The position numbers and the translations under genes were made by a program. From positions 12,242,235 to 12,306,234 of the forward strand of contig NC_077237.1 in assembly GCF_947179165.1 (NCBI RefSeq): a stretch of 64,000 nucleotides of DNA, written 5' to 3'. Positions 59,983 to 64,000 of this stretch are shown piece after piece. The notes under the pieces were generated by a model. The model worked only from the letters and a program-made list of their open reading frames with translations. It was not told the origin of the DNA and did not search any database. Numbering within the stretch: position 1 is the stretch's first letter; each line of letters opens with the position of its first letter. The DNA comes from Solanum dulcamara (lineage: Eukaryota; Streptophyta; Magnoliopsida; Solanales; Solanaceae).

Positions 59983-60428
59983 CTATGGAAGAGATTGTGT
60001 ATAGATATAGTCTTCATTCTCAAACAATTTCTCTTCTGCTCCACCTTTACCATTTCCTTGTTTGCAATCACCTCTCTCTTGTCCACATCCACCTTTTTCA
60101 TCCTTCAATATACAAACAAAAACAGATTCAGAATTTAAATTTAACAGTTCCAACGATATAAGTTAACATTTACATTATTTTTCATAAATTTTACATAAAC
60201 ATATATTTTTTTTTATCAATACATAGACTTAATTAAATCGAGTTAATTCTAACACTCTAGGAGAGAGGGTGGGGGAGAGAGGGAGAGTGTGTGAGTTACC
60301 ACTTTCATTGAATCCTCAGAGGAATCAACAATCAAATCATTGTTAGGAATAACTTTGCCACCATGAGCTAGAAACAACAAATGCAAGATCAAAATTAATA
60401 GGACAATAGTAAGGGATAGAGGTCTCAT
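59983..60428 (-). CDS. PSK: Phytosulfokine (PSK) peptide hormone precursor
   Basis: Two exons, 60428-60300 and 60102-59983, joined in phase 0 (donor GTAACT, acceptor TTGAAG), 82 aa. Residues 1-22 (MRPLSLTIVLLILILHLLFLAH) act as signal peptide: a basic start, then an uninterrupted hydrophobic core. After an acidic spacer come two cysteines (49, 56) and the hormone itself, Asp74 followed by YIYTQ (75-79), then SLP and stop. PSK is tyrosine-sulfated in the Golgi, which needs the acidic residue before Tyr, then cut out by subtilases. The sulfated pentapeptide promotes cell growth and modulates immunity via PSK receptors. The ATG at 60476 in the same frame would spoil the signal peptide, so 60428 is chosen. 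Unusual points are the short C-terminus (SLP, not the common HHKP type) and the lack of a clear RR..L..AH processing motif before the hormone. Confidence 0.88.
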
Positions 60429-60518
60429 ATTGATAATATAAACTATATAATAAAAATATGTATATCTTTGCTCCAAGAAAGAAGCTAAATATTAGTGCTT
60501 TTTTGCTATTCTATGAAC

Positions 60519-60525
60519 TTATAAA
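60519..60525 (-). promoter_or_regulatory. TATA box of the phytosulfokine gene
   Basis: CTTTATAAG on the minus strand lies about 90 bp upstream of the chosen ATG. It is the only TATA-like motif at a suitable distance. Confidence 0.55.
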
Positions 60526-60710
60526 GAGAAGGGAGATCTTAATGGGAGTCAAAATCTTTCTTCAACTATTTGAACTATGTCTTTTTTTTTTTCTAAAATG
60601 TTTTTTTTTTTGAACATTTCTTTTTGACATGTCTCCTGATTCCACAACATGTAGCTCGATCATCAAGATTATGGGTTGGCTTCTCTGATGTTTTGTCACT
60701 TAATTAAATA

Positions 60711-60952
60711 CTACTCCTTCCACTTTTACTTATCACGAAAAGTCAATTTTACTAATTTTTTGAGTTAAATTTAATTGAATTAATTTAATATTTTAAATTT
60801 AAATTATTGAAAGCTATATGAAAATTATTATAAGTTGCAACATCCTTCACATATTAAAATGATGAAAAAATACATTTTGAATATCAATTAAAGTTTATAT
60901 AGTTTGACTTTCGAAAAATAAAACATGACAAGTAAAAATAAATAAAAAGGAG
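60711..60952. mobile_element. Stowaway-like MITE
   Basis: About 242 bp with ends CTACTCCTTCCACTTTTACT and inverse AAAAATAAATAAAAAGGAG, including the ACTTRTCA core on both sides, and TA flanks (60709-60710, 60953-60954). This is the CTCCCTCCGT-type mariner MITE common in plants. It lies in the upstream region of the PSK gene. Confidence 0.75.
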
Positions 60953-61484
60953 TACATTTCATAAAATAATATTGCTGCTCATTTAAATTAAATATTCTAA
61001 TTTTTTTTTTACATATTTTACTTTTTGTACAAGGTGGGTGGAAACCGGGAATAGATTGAAATAACTAAACATATACATCTGTTTTGTTGTTTTAATATTG
61101 TTCATCTAGTATGTTTGATTTTCAATCTTGAAACTGATTATCATTACTTCTTTACTTGTACAGTTTATCAAAATAGTTTTTTTTGTCCCGTTTATTTGTC
61201 TATTTCAACAAATCAAAAGAGATTTTTATTTTATTTTATAGTTTTACTCTTATTCAGTAATTATTTAAAAAAATTATTAAAATACTAATAGTTAAATTCA
61301 AATTTTCATATCATAATTAACAAAAGCATCTTAGCAAAATAAATATTTAATTAGTGCTTTCTTGAGGAAGTGCAAAATTACAAACTAGACAAGAAAAAGG
61401 AAAGAGTAATATTTAAACAGAAAAGAACACTTGTACTCCAAAAAGAGAAACTATTCACAACCAATTATTCCCTTATTTTCATAC

Positions 61485-63423
61485 TGTCACAACTCAAAAT
61501 GGGTCATGAGTGGCACCCACACTTAACCTCCTAAGTGGGAGAACCAACGATACAAACCCCAACTAATAAATATAACAATAACGCGGAAGCTCAAATAAAT
61601 ACGTTTTCCCAATACCTAAAAGTCATCACATGAAGGACATCTAAATTCTAAAACTAAGTCTCAAATTTTCAAACACCAAATAAATAAATAACATAACGTG
61701 TCTGAAAACTAAGGACACCATGCCATGACAAGAGATTCCATCGTCAGCTAGAAGGATAGCTCACCCTGCAATTCAATGAACTGGAGACTGACTAGAGCTG
61801 AGGTCGAGTCGAAGTTGGTGGAACACTCGCTGCACTTCACAAAATAAAATAAGAAAAGATACAAGTAGGGGTCAGTACAGGACAATATGTATTGAATAGG
61901 TATCATCGGCCGACTCAAAAAAGAAATCAATATGCATAAAGTAATAGCGGAAAATCAACAACAACACTTAACAGGTGGCAACCAATGAACAATTACATCA
62001 CCAGTCAACAACATCAAGATCACACATGAGGACTCAAGCCTCCACATCACACTTTTTTGAAAAATGAGTTTTGGAGATTGGGTAGTATTAAGTCATTTTA
62101 ATTTGTTTTCCTTTAATATTACTGTGCCGGAATGTGACACCCGATCCAATATATATCGTGTCGGAACGTGATACCCGATCCAAATATATTGTATCGGAAT
62201 GTGACATCCGATCCAAATATACCATGTCGGAATGTGACACCTGATCCAAATATAATTAATTTATCATTCTTCATGATTACATTCCACTTCATTAACAATA
62301 TTTCATCAAGCCTTCTTTATTCAAGGCACCATTTTTGATAGGGCAAGTTCAAGATTATGGATTCCATGGTCTTGAGATTTCAGACCAATCACAACAACAT
62401 ACTAACCATCCAAACCACAACAATTAAATACATAGAAAACTTCACACATTACCCAATGACTATCAATCGCTTTTAAGAGTCTATCTATGATATAGAATAA
62501 AACCATAACCTACCTCAACCGAAGACTCAAAAGTCAAGCAAGCTAATTCACCGGTGATTTTCCTTTCTTTGATGCCTCAGCAACTCATCCAAATTTATAA
62601 TCAAATTCCTAAGTTTTGATACCAACTAATATCTCAAGTCTCATATTTCTAAATTCAAGTCTAGGGTTAAGTCTCAATTCCTTCAAATAACATAACTCTA
62701 ATAATATTTTTATAATATAATATCCTATTATTTAATTACTTATCTCAATATATCAAAACTTGAATCATAATGTGATAACTAAACAAAATTAAAATCAAAT
62801 CCACTAATTTATGAAAGCAATAACTGCACTGCGAACACAAATTGTAACCCTAATCCATTCACCTAACTATTCCATGCATAACGACACCAAATGGAAATCA
62901 TTGGTATTATCACCTAATGATGACATTAAATGCTTCTCCTCAAGCATATGTAACCTACCAGTAACTAGCGTAGGAAATTACAACAACCAATTTTGACATA
63001 GCTACTTAGCTTTCTCTCCATTCAATAATAATAATAATAATTTAGGCCACTTACCTTTAGGATATTAACTTATAAAGAAATTGAAAGCTTTGAATGAGAA
63101 TTTCTTTACATGAGCCACATCTTTCCTCTGACACGTTCTTTGTCCGCCGTAGGTGAGTTTTTTTTTCTTTCTGTTATTTAGTTTCTTTTCTACTTAATTA
63201 TGTATCAAAATCAATAAATCCTATCCTTTTCCTTTAATAATTGGTATAAAGTATTAATTAAATTAACATTTTAACCCACTAATTAAATAAGTTATTTAAG
63301 TTTTCCCCTCAACTAAATAATCATAGTTATCGAATAGTCTAAATACCTATTAAAAATTTACGGAACGAGTCTTTTATAAAATAAAAAGTTCTAGTTCTCA
63401 AAACGACCTACTGGGTCGTTACA
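61485..63423 (+). mobile_element. Solo LTR-type element, 1.9 kb
   Basis: Starts TGTCACAACTCAAAATGGGT and ends ACGACCTACTGGGTCGTTAC-A. A perfect 5 bp duplication, CATAC, flanks it at 61480-61484 and 63424-63428. TG..CA ends with 5 bp duplication and no coding content indicate a solo LTR from recombination between two LTRs. Its terminal palindrome (ACGACCTACTGGGTCGT) marks the same broad family as 1-2130 and 31796-34305. Confidence 0.85.
62125..62255. repeat. Minisatellite within the solo LTR
   Basis: Four copies of a unit of about 34-37 bp, each with TCGGAATGTGACACCCGATC or close variants followed by CAAATATA. Divergence between units is a few bases. Confidence 0.85.
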
Positions 63424-63466
63424 CATACTCTCCTATTTTTAACTACTAATTCACGTTTATTGTTTG

Positions 63467-63566
63467 ATACCATCGGAGTATATATATATATATATATATT
63501 CCTACAATATCAAAGAGAAGTTGAGAAATACCATCAGAGTATATATATATATACTCCGATGGTATC
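63467..63566. repeat. Inverted repeats with TA-rich centres
   Basis: GATACCATCGGAGTATATAT at 63467 is matched by its complement ATATACTCCGATGGTATC ending at 63566. A third, near-identical arm (ATACCATCAGAGTATATAT) lies at 63528, so 63528-63565 forms a compact hairpin on its own. It lies just outside the solo LTR. Confidence 0.8.
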
Positions 63567-64000
63567 AAGGATGAATTAAAAAGCAAGTGGTTCAATGAAT
63601 AGAATAAGAGGGCAGGCGGGTAAATAATTTGGGCCGTGAGTTCAACTTAGGTAAATAGTTTGAGTTGGGTCCAATTAGGATAAATACCTTGCCTAATGGG
63701 TCCAATTTGCGTAGTTTTTCCTTATTTAAAAGCAAACAACACAAAGCCCGCCAATATAGGTAGTAATTACTCAATCCATCCACAGTTTCAATGGTACGTA
63801 TTCTGGTCAAGTTGTCTCTAGATACATTGTATTTAGCGAATGTATCTCACATCTCTCCCCCCTCTCTCTTGTCTCTCTACTTCTCTGTATCTGTGTTTCA
63901 CACTTTCATATATCTGTGTATCTAGTATCAATATGCACCAATATATCTATAGTGTATTTATGTATATCAATTTCATCCAATATATCTAGTATCAAATATC
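63567..64000. other. Terminal intergenic stretch
   Basis: No gene recognised. From 63815 the sequence is rich in TCTCTC and TGTATCT-like repeats resembling those near 57850-58030. It is probably part of a dispersed repeat cut by the window end. Confidence 0.4.

Noticed and set aside
13774..60428. A functional gene cluster linking CPR5, HIT4, ABC1K8 and PSK in stress responses
   Set aside because: All have stress links in the literature, but spacing, orientations and intervening transposons give no evidence of co-regulation.
60429..60476. PSK start at 60476
   Set aside because: It is in frame but would put charged and aromatic residues before the signal peptide. The ATG at 60428 gives a classical secretory leader.
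1..64000. CRISPR arrays, bacterial operons, rRNA or tRNA genes
   Set aside because: The tandem repeats found are diverged minisatellites without unique spacers, and no tRNA cloverleaf or rRNA segment was recognised beyond the tRNA-derived SINE head.

Overview
This window is plant nuclear DNA, most likely from the nightshade family (Solanaceae). Evidence: intron-rich genes with canonical GT..AG introns, AT-rich spacers, and repeat families typical of that family (RTE LINE with a TTG-repeat tail, tRNA-derived SINE, hAT, Tourist and Stowaway MITEs, long TGT..ACA LTRs). The species cannot be named from the sequence. Gene identities rest on recalled protein families, not on a database search.

Five protein genes can be reconstructed with intact reading frames across every splice junction. 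(1) An intronless NF-YB CCAAT-box transcription factor subunit (+, 2400-2969). (2) CPR5, a nuclear-envelope/nuclear-pore membrane regulator of immunity and growth (+, 13774-22112, five exons, 581 aa). (3) A HIT4-like chromocentre protein (-, 23526-30640, fourteen exons, 380 aa), convergent with CPR5. (4) ABC1K8/OSA1, a chloroplast atypical ABC1 kinase (+, 42220-52265, twenty exons, 751 aa). (5) A phytosulfokine peptide-hormone precursor (-, 59983-60428, two exons, 82 aa) whose YIYTQ pentapeptide lies in a short second exon.

The rest is mostly mobile DNA. Left edge: the end of a long LTR (1-2130). 7.1-13.7 kb: a decayed Copia element on the minus strand, with a 1.1 kb hAT element inserted in its gag and a short retroposon tail inserted in the hAT. 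This nest ends only about 100 bp before the CPR5 start codon. CPR5 intron 1 (5.3 kb) holds two L1-type LINE pieces and a SINE. HIT4 intron 1 holds a 94 bp RTE-type tail. 31.8-38.6 kb: a solo LTR followed by a full-length, dead RTE LINE with a 15 bp target duplication. 38.9-41.2 kb: small repeats and MITEs. ABC1K8 introns hold a truncated L1, an hAT MITE and a Tourist MITE. 54.0-55.3 kb: a TRIM-like repeat and an L1 inserted beside the poly-A of an older L1 tail. Right edge: a Stowaway MITE and another solo LTR (61485-63423).

The genes do not form a pathway cluster. Each acts independently (transcription, nuclear pore/immunity, heterochromatin under heat, chloroplast oxidative stress, peptide signalling). 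The most useful leads are the split phytosulfokine gene, a tandemly duplicated splice acceptor in ABC1K8 that could add 14 in-frame residues, the retrotransposon nest against the CPR5 5' end, and several insertions whose target duplications allow their order to be read.
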